Origin: Tetraselmis striata
Taxonomy: Eukaryota > Chlorophyta > Chlorodendrophyceae > Chlorodendrales > Chlorodendraceae
Assembly: GCA_006384855.1 (NCBI GenBank)
Contig: VCJN01000489.1
Coordinates: 62,001 to 126,000, forward strand
Direction of reading: 5' to 3'
Length of the DNA: 64,000 bases
Shown here piece by piece: positions 32,580 through 41,305 of the stretch. Below the pieces are notes generated by a model. That model searched no databases. It was given only the letters and a program-made list of their open reading frames with translations, and was not told the origin of the DNA. A program made the position numbers and the translations under genes. The number at the start of each line of letters is the position of its first letter. Within the stretch, counting starts at the first letter, position 1.

Positions 32580-33282
32580 CTCCCTGCATCTCCGCCCAGT
32601 GGGAAGTCGCAGCAGCGTCACCGCTTGGCGTCGTGCCGTGGTTGGAGCACAATCGGCCGGAGGTCCTTGCCGAGCTGCGGAAGTTCCGGAATCTCTGCAC
32701 TAGGCGCATGGCGCAGAGCACATCTCTCGCCCCCCCGGCGTCGCGGACGCCCGCTACCGCACGGGCGTCTGCCAAGGAATCGAGGACGCTGCGACATACT
32801 CGCGCCCTGGCCTTGCTTTCCTCTTGCATGCACAAGATGTCCACGCCAGCCCGCCCAAGGGAAGCGTCAACCCTGCGTTCGCAACATGATGCCCGAGATG
32901 CAAGGACCTCGCGGGCGTCAACCCTTGCTTCCGCATCTTCCCGTGCCTGCACCCCAACACAGGCGCGATGATTCCGGGACCGGAGTGGCAAATTCTGTCC
33001 TATCACGTCCCCGGCATGTCTGCCTTCCTGCCTGAAGTCGATTACGAGGACGAGGCCCGCCGTCGCATGTACGAGACAGCGACAACCATGGCGGCGGCGA
33101 AAGAGATGCGGCACTTGAACCCGGAGGCCAACATTGGGGACGACGATTACATCCTCGCGGACGTCAAAGAGGCGGTGGATGAGGCCACCGTAGGCAAGAC
33201 TGGCGAGCGAGAGATGCGGAGGGTGGAGAGAATTAACCGAGAGGGGTGGGATTACCCGCATCTCCGCAGTGGGGGCAAGTGA
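32580..33282 (+). pseudogene. Unknown coding region upstream of the methyltransferase-like gene
   Basis: Pieces in more than one frame look coding: VVPWLEHNRPEVLAELRKF (about 32628-32690), a Cys-rich piece near 32880-32960 (CCPRCKDLAGVNPCF) and a clean frame from 32968 (WQILSYHVPGMSAFLPEVDY, then Glu/Arg-rich helices) to TGA at 33280-33282. The Cys-rich piece runs straight into the last frame. No family is recognised. A frameshift near 32700-32870 or an intron is needed to connect everything. Confidence 0.35.
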
Positions 33283-33370
33283 ACGCCCGCATCTCTCGCG
33301 TACATACCCGTTACCTGTCGCTACTAGCTCTTGAAACGAAGAGACGCTTTTCCATACCCGACTCCCGTGC

Positions 33371-34084
33371 GTGGTGGAACCTTGTCTTACATGTTGTTGC
33401 GCCGGTTCTTCCGGAGATTGGTGGTACGCTATCAACGTACGCATCTCGCTTGACTGCGGGGATGCCTGCGCGTGGTCGGAGCGCACCCTGAAACGCGGGC
33501 ACGCTCTTTATCGCAAGGTGTTGGGCAACAATCCACCGTGCATCTACACATCTCCGTGGGAGTATCACTGCTTGACGGCATGCGTAAAGACATGGCGACA
33601 TGTCTGCGTGTGGGATCCATGCTGCGGCTTCGCCGGCACGGCACACGCTCTCTTCGGGAGGGCCAAGAGGGTGTTCTTGAGCGACGTCAACCCGTCTCGC
33701 GTGTCCCACTTCGTCGCGGACGCCTTGCCGCCGGAAACGCACGACACGGCCGCTGCCATGTGCAAGGAGCCCTTTGTCGTTGTCACGTCGCCTTGGTTCA
33801 CTCACCTGGATTTGCTCCTACCGCTGCTGGCGGCCTCCAAGGCGGAAATCTGTTGTATGCAGATTCCGAGCACCTACTTGACGCAAGGGCCACTCCCGCG
33901 AATGGACTACCTCGACAGTCTGTTGACAGCGGGTCGTGTACTTATCAACGCGTCAAAGCACCCAAGAAACCCCGACACCAACAGACGCGCCTTGTGGTTG
34001 GTCATCAGAAGAGATTTAGCGACTTTAACGGCGCATCTCTGGGAGCACCTCGGCAAGCAACGTGGGTTCGTGTATGGTCCGTGA
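33371..34084 (+). CDS. Adenine-methyltransferase-like protein
   Basis: About 237 residues, open to TGA at 34082-34084. The core shows a Rossmann-type SAM-binding motif I, VWDPCCGFAGTAHAL (DPxxGxGxT class, about 33610-33655), an acidic strand-2 end LSDVNPSR that would bind the SAM ribose, and a motif IV-like VVVTSPWFTHL (about 33778-33810) at the position of the DPPY/NPPF catalytic tetrapeptide. This order (I before IV) fits gamma/beta-type N6-adenine methyltransferases. The first 60 residues look less conserved, so the real start may lie downstream or across an intron. It is convergent with the Mutator-like transposase at 34628-37073. It may be transposon cargo; substrate and activity are not visible. 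S-P-W-F is a divergent catalytic motif. Confidence 0.5.
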   Translation: MVEPCLTCCCAGSSGDWWYAINVRISLDCGDACAWSERTLKRGHALYRKVLGNNPPCIYTSPWEYHCLTACVKTWRHVCVWDPCCGFAGTAHALFGRAKRVFLSDVNPSRVSHFVADALPPETHDTAAAMCKEPFVVVTSPWFTHLDLLLPLLAASKAEICCMQIPSTYLTQGPLPRMDYLDSLLTAGRVLINASKHPRNPDTNRRALWLVIRRDLATLTAHLWEHLGKQRGFVYGP

Positions 34085-34143
34085 CAGGGGGTTCATGCGG
34101 CGCTAGCTTCGCTGCAATAGCTCAGTGGGCAATACCGTATTAA
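34025..34143 (+). repeat. 118-bp direct repeat, copy 1 (methyltransferase-like 3' end)
   Basis: Begins TTTAACGGCGCATCTCTGGG, covers the last codons of the methyltransferase-like frame and ends near CAATACCGTATTAAT. It contains a perfect A-box-like TAGCTCAGTGG (34118-34128). The second copy is at 34392-34512. Confidence 0.8.
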
Positions 34144-34246
34144 TCATTATCATTATCAACCATCATAACAAATCAGTTTCGACTACTGCAGATAAGAGTT
34201 GAATCGACTGCTGTCCGTCGATTTTACAAACCGCATTCTTTGATAG

Positions 34247-34391
34247 CGCGGCCGGGGCAGCGGGGCGCCAACGCGCCGCGGCCGGGGCAGCGCGGCGCCA
34301 ACGCGCGGCGGCCGGGGCAGCAGGGCGCCAACGCGCCGCGGCCGGGGCAGCGCGGCGCCAACGCGTGGCGGCCGGGGCAGCGCGGCACCAA
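34247..34391 (+). repeat. 30-bp GC-rich minisatellite, about 5 copies
   Basis: Units of the type GCGGCCGGGGCAGCGCGGCG followed by CCAACGCGCC, period 30 bp, five copies with single-base differences, lying between the two 118-bp direct repeats. Confidence 0.9.
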
Positions 34392-34512
34392 CCGTAACGG
34401 CGCATCTCTCGGAGCACATCAGGAAGTAACGTGGGTTCGCGTATGGTCCGTGACAAGGGTTTTATGCCGCTTTAGCTTCGCAGCCATAGCTCACTGGGCG
34501 ATACCGCTTGTA
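34392..34512 (+). repeat. 118-bp direct repeat, copy 2
   Basis: GTAACGGCGCATCTCTCGGA through GCGATACCGCTTGTAA repeats 34025-34143 with about 15% differences. It includes the duplicated tail of the methyltransferase-like frame and an A-box-like TAGCTCACTGG at 34487-34497. Confidence 0.8.
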
Positions 34513-34627
34513 ACACATTATACTCGAGGAGATGCCGAGTCTCACGTCGGAGTGCGGAGTGCCACTACAAAGTTACGCCTTTTACTAAAGCCACGGCTAA
34601 TACGATCTGCCGGCACTTGTCCTTGGT

Positions 34628-37073
34628 TTACGCCTCGCCCTGCGTCCGGTGTCCGCGACGGCGTTGCGACGCGTTCCCGCTGTCTTGGGGCTGCCTCACT
34701 AGGGCCGCAGTAGGACCGCGAGGCCGATGCTTGCCTGGACGGTCGCTCATGTCGCCTTCCAGCCTCTCGAGCCGCATCTTCTCCGTAGGGTCTCGCAGGG
34801 CACCCCATAGAAGCTTGTGGGAGCAGATGCCGTACAGCCAGAAGCGCTCGCAGTCGCATCTTGGCCGGCCGTTGTGAAGGGTCACTCGATTCATGAAGAG
34901 GAAGTCTCGCTCAATCGCCTGGATCGTCCATCGCGGTCTGCTCCCCACACTTCCGGCCAAGCTGTTGCGGTACTTCAGCACCGCTGGTCTAGTGACGCTG
35001 CGAGTGCCGATCTTGAAGGGGTCGCCGACGAGGTACAACGCCCCGTCGACCTCCATGTGGCTTCCCGGTGCCTGTAGATAGTCAACCGCGAAGTGGATGT
35101 CCGTCGAGAGCTCCATGCTGAAGGCATGGTTGATATGCTTGGTGCTGCGCTTGGAAGTCTCGTCCTCCAACCACTTGGGGAAGTGCTTCTCCATAAGGGA
35201 GTCGGTGGGGTTGCGCAATCCCTTGGGAAATGCGTTCTTGGCAGCATTGTGCCACCCCTCCGTGATGTTATTTCTGGTGGGAACTCCCACGAAGGTGGAG
35301 GCTCTCAACCACCAGTCGAGGTTGGCGCCCAAAGGATCGCCCCAGGATAATTGTCCTCGAACTACCGGGCGACTGGGCCGGGGGCTGACCTGGCCATCAC
35401 TTGCAACAACTTGGTCCCGAGCGACAACATGTGGCTGTTCCTCGGAGCGGCAAGGGTGAATCACCTTCACACACTCTTCTCACACCTTCCACTCGTGCTA
35501 CCCTCGGCATACCTGGACACGTCGACCGTTCACGCTCGTCGTCCCCTTTTTGAACTGGAACTTGTGAAGGACATGTATCCAACAGCCGATGGTATGCAAG
35601 AGATGTACAGCGCGGACGCCTCAGCGGGGGAGATTCGTACCTATTGTCACGAGATTCCACCGAGAAGCGAGAAAAAGGGTGGGAGGGCGCACCCTCGCAG
35701 TAGGGAAAACGTTTCTATTGGCGACGCGAATGCCGCCCCCTTTGTCGCTCAAGAGCCCGCGAACGTTGAGCGAACTGCCATACATCTTCTTGTGCGTATC
35801 CATCGTCGCCTTGAACATGAGGGTCATCGCTGCCCTATCCTCCTCTTGCGCGAAGCAGAAGGAGATTGGGCGGAAGCTGTGAACGCGGCTGTACTTCTCC
35901 ATGTCATACTCGATTGAGTGGGCGCCAAGGGTCAAGAGGACCCACTTGCCGTAGTGAATATTGTGCGTGCCGCCCGTGACGAGGCAGAGTGGAAGATTTC
36001 CCGTCTCGGCCAGCCGCAAGGTCCGAAACATGCCCAACGTAGTGAACACCACTCCCTTGGCCTCGTCGCAGAACTGTAGGACGACCAACTTGTCGTCTTC
36101 CAACGCCGCGTCGCTGTCAGCAGAGTGCAGAAGTGGCATCTCGTTTCGACGAGCCCAATCTCTGAGGTCGGCGATAGACTCGTAGGCCCGGGGCCCCTTC
36201 TCTGCGCGAGTGAGGCTCTTTTTCCAGCCTTTAAACGCCAATCGCCACGCCCTCGCGTCCGCAATCTTCTTGTCGTCCGTCGCAAGTTTCTCCACAAGTC
36301 GCATTGGCGCGTCGTCGACGTGCTCCTTCATCTGGGCTTTATTAACTCGCTTAGGATTGCGAACTTTCCCGTCCACGACGACGTCAACCTCCTGCTGCGT
36401 GTGGAGGCGGTGGTCGCGCTGCATCTCCCAGCGCTTGCTCACCGGATCACGACACATGCGGAGATGCGCGGGGCAATTAACGTGGGAGGCGCAGTTATAC
36501 ACCTGCCAAGACCCAACCATGGTTAGTGGATACACTCGTGGAACATGCCGAGATTCAGGTGCACGATGCCCTTCTTCAGACACATCACGCGTGAGGAGCA
36601 CTCACATACGCGCCCTTGCTGACACATTGGGCCTTCCATTCGTCCATCATCCAGATCAACTCCTACACTGCGGCTTGCCTCGTGAGAAAGGTTGCGTCGC
36701 AAACCTTCCTCCAGTCGAATCTCATACGCTTTTCCGCCCCTTGCACATAAGCGCCCCCCTGCTTGCATGGGCTTGGTGAGGGTGCTGGGCGCTTGCTTTG
36801 CTGGCTCCGCAGGGCGGGTCAGGCACGTTTTGGACCCGTAGCGCACGAGGGCGCGATGTACAAAGGTTCACCAACCTCCGAAGGCAGACACGGAGGAAGG
36901 GCGAGCCCATGTAGCAGTTGTCCAGCAACGGCATTCACGCCCTCTTTGCAAAGCTTGTCTCTGTGATCCGGTTGGAGGGGCAAACTGTCTAGGAAGGAGA
37001 TGTAAGGCTGAATTTGCTCTTGGGCCTGGCGAAAGGCTTCGCTGCCCTGCGGGGCAGACGAAGGGTCGGCCAT
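34628..37073 (-). pseudogene. Mutator-like (MULE) transposase gene with SWIM zinc finger
   Basis: Minus strand. The probable first exon starts at MADPSSAPQG (37073). A later exon ending at 36610 joins 36502 across a 107-nt intron (36503-36609, GT..AG, phase 0). After a zinc-finger-like VYNCASHVNCPAHLRMC comes the transposase core: LVTGGTHNIHYGKWVLLTLG, FRPISFCFAQEED and GLLSDKGGGIRVA (second catalytic Asp region). After another junction near 35470-35640 follow ITEGWHNAAKN and the SWIM finger CDCERFWLYGICSHK (C-x-C-xn-C-x-H), then a basic tail ending in TAA at 34628-34630. These parts in this order define MULE transposases. The first catalytic position reads GGTH where DGTH is expected, so the copy is probably inactive. 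No long terminal inverted repeats were identified. Confidence 0.7.
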
Positions 37074-37348
37074 GACGGCTACAGAAAGACGTCAACGAGA
37101 TCGGAGTGCAGTGCAGTGGTGTGGAGTGGGGCGAGGAGTGGACTCTCCAACAGGATGTGCCACAGGTCGCGCAAAATGGCGCGAAGTAGCGCCACCACCT
37201 AGTTGAGGCGGATAGTACTTTACGCATTTTTTGTACTCTCGTATAGTATGGCATTGCACCTAAAATGTGACCGAAAAATGGGTACATATCCCAGCCTAAG
37301 CGATCACGTGGGGGGCACATTTTGAGTCCAGGAATAGGACCGTTTTGG

Positions 37349-38394
37349 CTATGTACCATGTACCATGTACCATGTACCCCCGCCCACACCAGCCAGCTCC
37401 TCCCCTTGCCCTTTCAGCATGTCCTCCACTGATGGCCACTTGATCAGCAAGTTGCCATATGGCAGCACCATCTGCACCAGCTTCTCCATGTCCGCGTCCC
37501 ACTTGGAGCTGCTGAGGTTGATGAGACGCTGATAGGCATCTTGAGATAGCTTCAGGTCAGTGTAGACTTGCACAGCGTTGTGCTCCCACAGCTTTTAAAT
37601 GGCCAGCAAGGTACGCCTCTCTGCTGCTTTCAAGTGATGTTTAAACTGCTTAGACTCCAATATGGAGGCCAGCAGCTCGGGGTAGTTGGCTAGGAGGGCG
37701 CCTAGAATAAATCGGGGGGTGTGCGCTGCTCGCACATCCGCTGGCTGGCCCACTAGGTCCACCTCCTCCATGATGCCTGCCTCCTCCCCGTCAGCTCCAT
37801 GCGTCGACATCGCCTTGCTGCTGCTGCTACTCCGCTCCTTCGTCACCGCCGGAAGGGGCTCCGAACTGTGCGCCGGGCCTGCCCTCCGCATACACAGACT
37901 GCCAGCTGTCGTCGTCTCCGACTGCGTGGGTGAGCCACGCCTCCAGCTGCTCGGCCGTGCGGCCGATGAACTTGCGCACCGTCGCTCGGGTCGTCGCCTC
38001 CCGCAGCTTGTAAGACAGGCCTGCTGGCCGGTCCCTCCCCGGCTCCTGGCCCCCGCCCTCCTCGTCACTGCCGCTGCCCTCACTGCCAGCTGACTCGGCC
38101 TCGCTGCCATTTGACTCAAACATGAGTCGTACCTTGGCTTTTAGGCGCGCTACCTTATTGTCACGCTTCCGGCGCATGATGTCCGCCTCCACTCGCGCCC
38201 TCTCCTCCGCCGCAAGTTGGGACCGCAGCTCCTTCTCCACTTCTTTCTGTCTGTTGACAACCTCCCTCCAGCAACGCCTCCTCCGAGGCCGTCGCTCTCT
38301 TCAGCAGGTACTTGACCTCTGACTCGAGGTTTTGCACCTGGGTCGACACACGAGTCGTCGCCACTGATGCCTGCGACGACGGCCCGGCCGGCAT
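37349..38394 (-). pseudogene. Hypothetical coiled-coil protein
   Basis: Minus strand. From about 38394: a Gly/Ser-rich start (MPAGPSSQASVATTRV), a helical segment (VQNLESEVKYLLKRATASEE), then in the next frame a Lys/Arg/Glu-rich coiled coil (LRSQLAAEERARVEADIMRR). An acidic Ser/Gly region and a helical segment (FIGRTAEQLEAWLTHAVGDD) follow. After another frame change the end reads YPELLASILESKQFKHHLK, a TAA at 37595-37597, then LWEHNAVQVYTDLKLSQDAY. It looks like one gene with two frame breaks or short introns and one in-frame TAA. I have seen similar C-terminal wording in large uncharacterised transposon-like proteins, but cannot name a family. Confidence 0.4.
37350..37378 (+). repeat. Microsatellite (ATGTACC)4
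   Basis: Four exact 7-bp units at the 3' edge of the coiled-coil gene. Confidence 0.9.
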
Positions 38395-38914
38395 GCCGCT
38401 GCCGCTGGCACCCGCCCCGCCTCCTCCATCACCACCGGCATCGCCGCGGCTTTCTTAGACTGCCGCTTCTTTGATTTGTAGCCCACGGTATTCGGACGGG
38501 GGACGGGGGGAGGGGACAAAAGAGGTGGCTGTTGTAAGCATATGTTATGCAAGCAGCTGTGACATGCTGTGGAGTGGCAGATGTTGCATCCCGACTGTAC
38601 GCGGCCGCCAGTTCGCCCCCACCGCCTGCGCACCAGCCGCCTCCCGACACCGCATGTACTACCCCCAAAGGGCCTGGCAGAGGTACCTACAAGGTCTTTA
38701 GACATAGGTCGGGCACTACGGTGACTGCCAATACGGTCAGAGATACTGGAGGGCGCGGACGCGTACGCGCACGTTAAAATGTCCGATTTTCGGGCCTGGA
38801 ACTGCGCTGTGCTCGTCACTCATGGATTTTGCTCCGACACGGCCGCTCTGGGCTAGCTCTAGCAAGTCGGGGCGCTCTACGGCTCCCCCGCTGTATGTCG
38901 GCTGTCTCGGAAGG
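38395..38914. other. No supported gene
   Basis: Possibly an upstream exon of the minus-strand coiled-coil gene (KSKKRQSKKAAAMP near 38440-38480), but frames compete and none is preferred. Confidence 0.3.
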
Positions 38915-38977
38915 GTTCCGGGCAGCGCATCGAACCCTGCATCGAATCCAAGCAGGGTTCGATGCGCTGCCCGGAAC
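38915..38977. repeat. Perfect 26-bp inverted repeat with 11-nt loop
   Basis: 38915-38940 (GTTCCGGGCAGCGCATCGAA...) and 38952-38977 are exact reverse complements separated by 38941-38951. Transcribed from either strand it would fold into a 26-bp hairpin. The right arm contains a tRNA T-arm-like GGGTTCGATGC. Confidence 0.95.
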
Positions 38978-39540
38978 TGGAGCCATGTGCCCCGTCTCCA
39001 TCAACAACACGGTCAAGAGCCGTCACTTGGGCCAACGCTGTTGCAAGCTCGCGCTACAATGCAGACTGGGCCTTCACGTCTGCGTGTAGCGATTTGAGCG
39101 TCGGCTCAACGACGGGTTCTTCTCCATCTGACATGGTAACGCACGGACGTACGGATGAGAAAATCACACACGGGCGGTGAGCCGGGTGTGGTCTTGAACA
39201 ACCTGGGGTGACCTTGCTCGCAACAGGTTACGAGGCAGTTTTAACATCGCTGCGTGTAACGCAACGAAAACTTTAAGATGGCACGCTCAGCTGTTATGGC
39301 TGCTTTTATGTCTACTCGTGCTGCACCCAAAAAGGGCGCAACGACAGGTGCCTAGTTCCCGTACCACTGAGCAACACTTTTAGCCGAAAAGCGGTTGGGT
39401 CACGGGAGTACACCCCATAAAGTAGTTTAGATCACAAGTAAGGAGCAGGTACAACAGTTATGCGCGACGGCTATTTTGCTTGCGCGGAATTATCACGGAA
39501 AGTACAACGGATACATTTTGGATCTCTTATAATCTATGCG
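38978..39540. other. No supported gene
   Basis: Only short frames. One diverged palindromic-motif relative (CCTGGGGTGACCTTG near 39207) is seen. Confidence 0.4.
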
Positions 39541-39568
39541 TTTAACCATTGTGGGGCCGCATTTGCCA
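39541..39568 (-). repeat. B2 copy of the split direct repeat
   Basis: 28 bp identical to 40041-40068 (TTTAACCATTGTGGGGCCGC plus ATTTGCCA on the plus strand); taken as the 3' end of the element. Confidence 0.75.
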
Positions 39569-39677
39569 AAGATGTGAATCTCTTACATTTTTGGGTGTGA
39601 GTAGGCCCACATGCGTACTGTCCGCATTGAAAAGGGCAGCATAGCGGGGTGGGTGGGTTGCGCTAGCTAGCCTTCTA

Positions 39678-39953
39678 GCCGCCTTCTTGCCGCCTGCCAT
39701 CGTAGCGTGCGGAAGTGTCGTGGTGCAAGACTAGTCGTCGAAACCGTCGACTCGTAGAGATATTCACACCTTGCACACATACGAGAGGTGCGACGCCGTT
39801 GCGCTAGCTGGTAAGCTGGCGCAAAGGCAGAAGGTGGACTCCCCTCGTGGTGCGGGTGCGTCATGTAGCAGGGCTGTCGCATGCTGTCGCTAGCGCCGCT
39901 GGACATCCGGAAGTCCAAGCGGTACGCGTACTGCGAGTACATGTACTGGTAGC
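39678..39953 (-). repeat. A2 copy of the direct repeat
   Basis: About 276 bp matching 44259-44533 at roughly 92-95% by eye, same orientation. Sequence continues as TAGCATTCAAG on the plus strand, whereas the A1 copy is cut by the gypsy LTR at this point. Confidence 0.9.
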
Positions 39954-40012
39954 TAGCATTCAAGCTAGAATCTTAATTTTACTAGTACCGGTGACAGAAT
40001 AGCCCGGTGTAA

Positions 40013-41305
40013 TCAAACCTCTATATTACCAATATGACCATTTAACCATTGTGGGGCCGCATTTGCCATCATGCCGCCCATGGGCGGGCAGCCTGTCGCT
40101 GGCGGCCCACCCCAAGGGGTAAGCCAGCCGAAGAGCTGCCACGATGCCGCACACGGCAGCGCCGTGGGATTGATGTAGTCGAGCACGACGCTGGACAACT
40201 GCGCCCAACCGCCAAAGTGCTTGATCTTCTGCAGCACCACGCCGATGGCGTACGCCGCAGTGGCCGCGCCCTTGCGGAGAGAGTGTGACGTCCACACAAA
40301 CCCGGGAGGCGGGTGCTCCTCCAACATATGTGCCACTAGCTGCAACCAGTCTGTAACGGTGGCCGATGTCCACGATGCCGCCGGCTCGTCGTGGGTCACT
40401 GCCCACCGGGCTGCTGGCAGTCCGTGCTGACCGCAGTAAACTGCGCGTGCGGCATCAAAATCGAGCAGCATGGCCGCAATCCGGGGCTGTGCGCGCGCCG
40501 GAATTCGGCACTGTAACTTACGGTCACGGTGCTGCCCGCGTCTGCCTTTTCGGTCCCGATGGTACAATAGGATTGTACCATCTGCAGTAACCGTCAAATC
40601 CCCCGTTTGGCAGGCTACGCCGGCCTTGCCACGCGCGTAGAAGACATACATGGCAACGACTGCCATCGCGGCGCGGAACAAGAGGATATGAGAAAGCTGG
40701 TCGCGGGTCCATGTGGGTCCCAACTCCTCCCGCAGGGTCTCCGCCAGCCGCAACGTCCGTGTGATCAACCGGGCGGGCACGTCGGTGCGGACCCCAGGCG
40801 GGTCTGGCTCAACTTGCGATGCCGCGAGGCCCTTTCTCACCTTGCTGATGAGGTCGGCTTGCGCCACCGGCTCCGCGCCGTGGTCGCGATAGAAACCGCT
40901 GATCGCGGAAAGGTAAGGCTGCAGACTGGCTGCCTTGACCGTCCCCCGCAAACCCTGCCACGCGATGTAGCGCGCGACGGTTGCCGCCGTGCCACCCAGG
41001 GGCGGCACACCCTGCTCAGCGCAGAACTGTAGGAATGGGCGGATGGCACTGCCGTACGTACTGGCGGTAGTCTCTGCCCACGCCGACGCGTACAAATGAA
41101 GCGCCGTTTCGCCGAGTTGGTCGTTACCTAGTACTGACCGCAGGTACGGACGCATAGTAGCTGCCCACGGGTTCGTGCCGCCGGTCTGGATGTCAAACAG
41201 ATATTTGGCATGCGGCACGCGTGTCGCGCGCGCGGGCCTGGCGACAGGCGTAGCACCTCGTACCGGGAACAACGCCAAGGTTGCGCTCACTGATCCGCGG
41301 CGCAT
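40013..41305 (-). CDS. YR: Tyrosine recombinase of the PAT/DIRS-like element
   Basis: About 430 residues. The start chosen is ATG 41305-41303 (MRRGSVSATLA), which overlaps the pol stop by 19 nt; upstream sequence in this frame is antisense noise. An N-terminal SAM-like core-binding region (YASAWAETTASTYGSAIRPF) precedes the catalytic domain with YARGKAG (first Arg region), TSHSLRKGAATAAYA (H-x-x-R) and HFGGWAQLSSVVLDYI (second His position and the Tyr nucleophile). The frame ends in TGA at 40013-40015. The enzyme would insert a circular cDNA by strand exchange, so no target duplication is expected. No stop or frameshift is seen in the catalytic core. Confidence 0.85.
   Translation of the reverse strand: MRRGSVSATLALFPVRGATPVARPARATRVPHAKYLFDIQTGGTNPWAATMRPYLRSVLGNDQLGETALHLYASAWAETTASTYGSAIRPFLQFCAEQGVPPLGGTAATVARYIAWQGLRGTVKAASLQPYLSAISGFYRDHGAEPVAQADLISKVRKGLAASQVEPDPPGVRTDVPARLITRTLRLAETLREELGPTWTRDQLSHILLFRAAMAVVAMYVFYARGKAGVACQTGDLTVTADGTILLYHRDRKGRRGQHRDRKLQCRIPARAQPRIAAMLLDFDAARAVYCGQHGLPAARWAVTHDEPAASWTSATVTDWLQLVAHMLEEHPPPGFVWTSHSLRKGAATAAYAIGVVLQKIKHFGGWAQLSSVVLDYINPTALPCAASWQLFGWLTPWGGPPATGCPPMGGMMANAAPQWLNGHIGNIEV
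40041..40068 (-). repeat. B1 copy of the split direct repeat
   Basis: 28 bp identical to 39541-39568; lies inside the last codons of the recombinase frame. Confidence 0.75.

Noticed and set aside
32332-33486. Minus-strand 384-residue frame
   Set aside because: Arg/His/Val-rich, without motifs, and opposite to better coding sequence on the plus strand; typical of GC-rich antisense openness.
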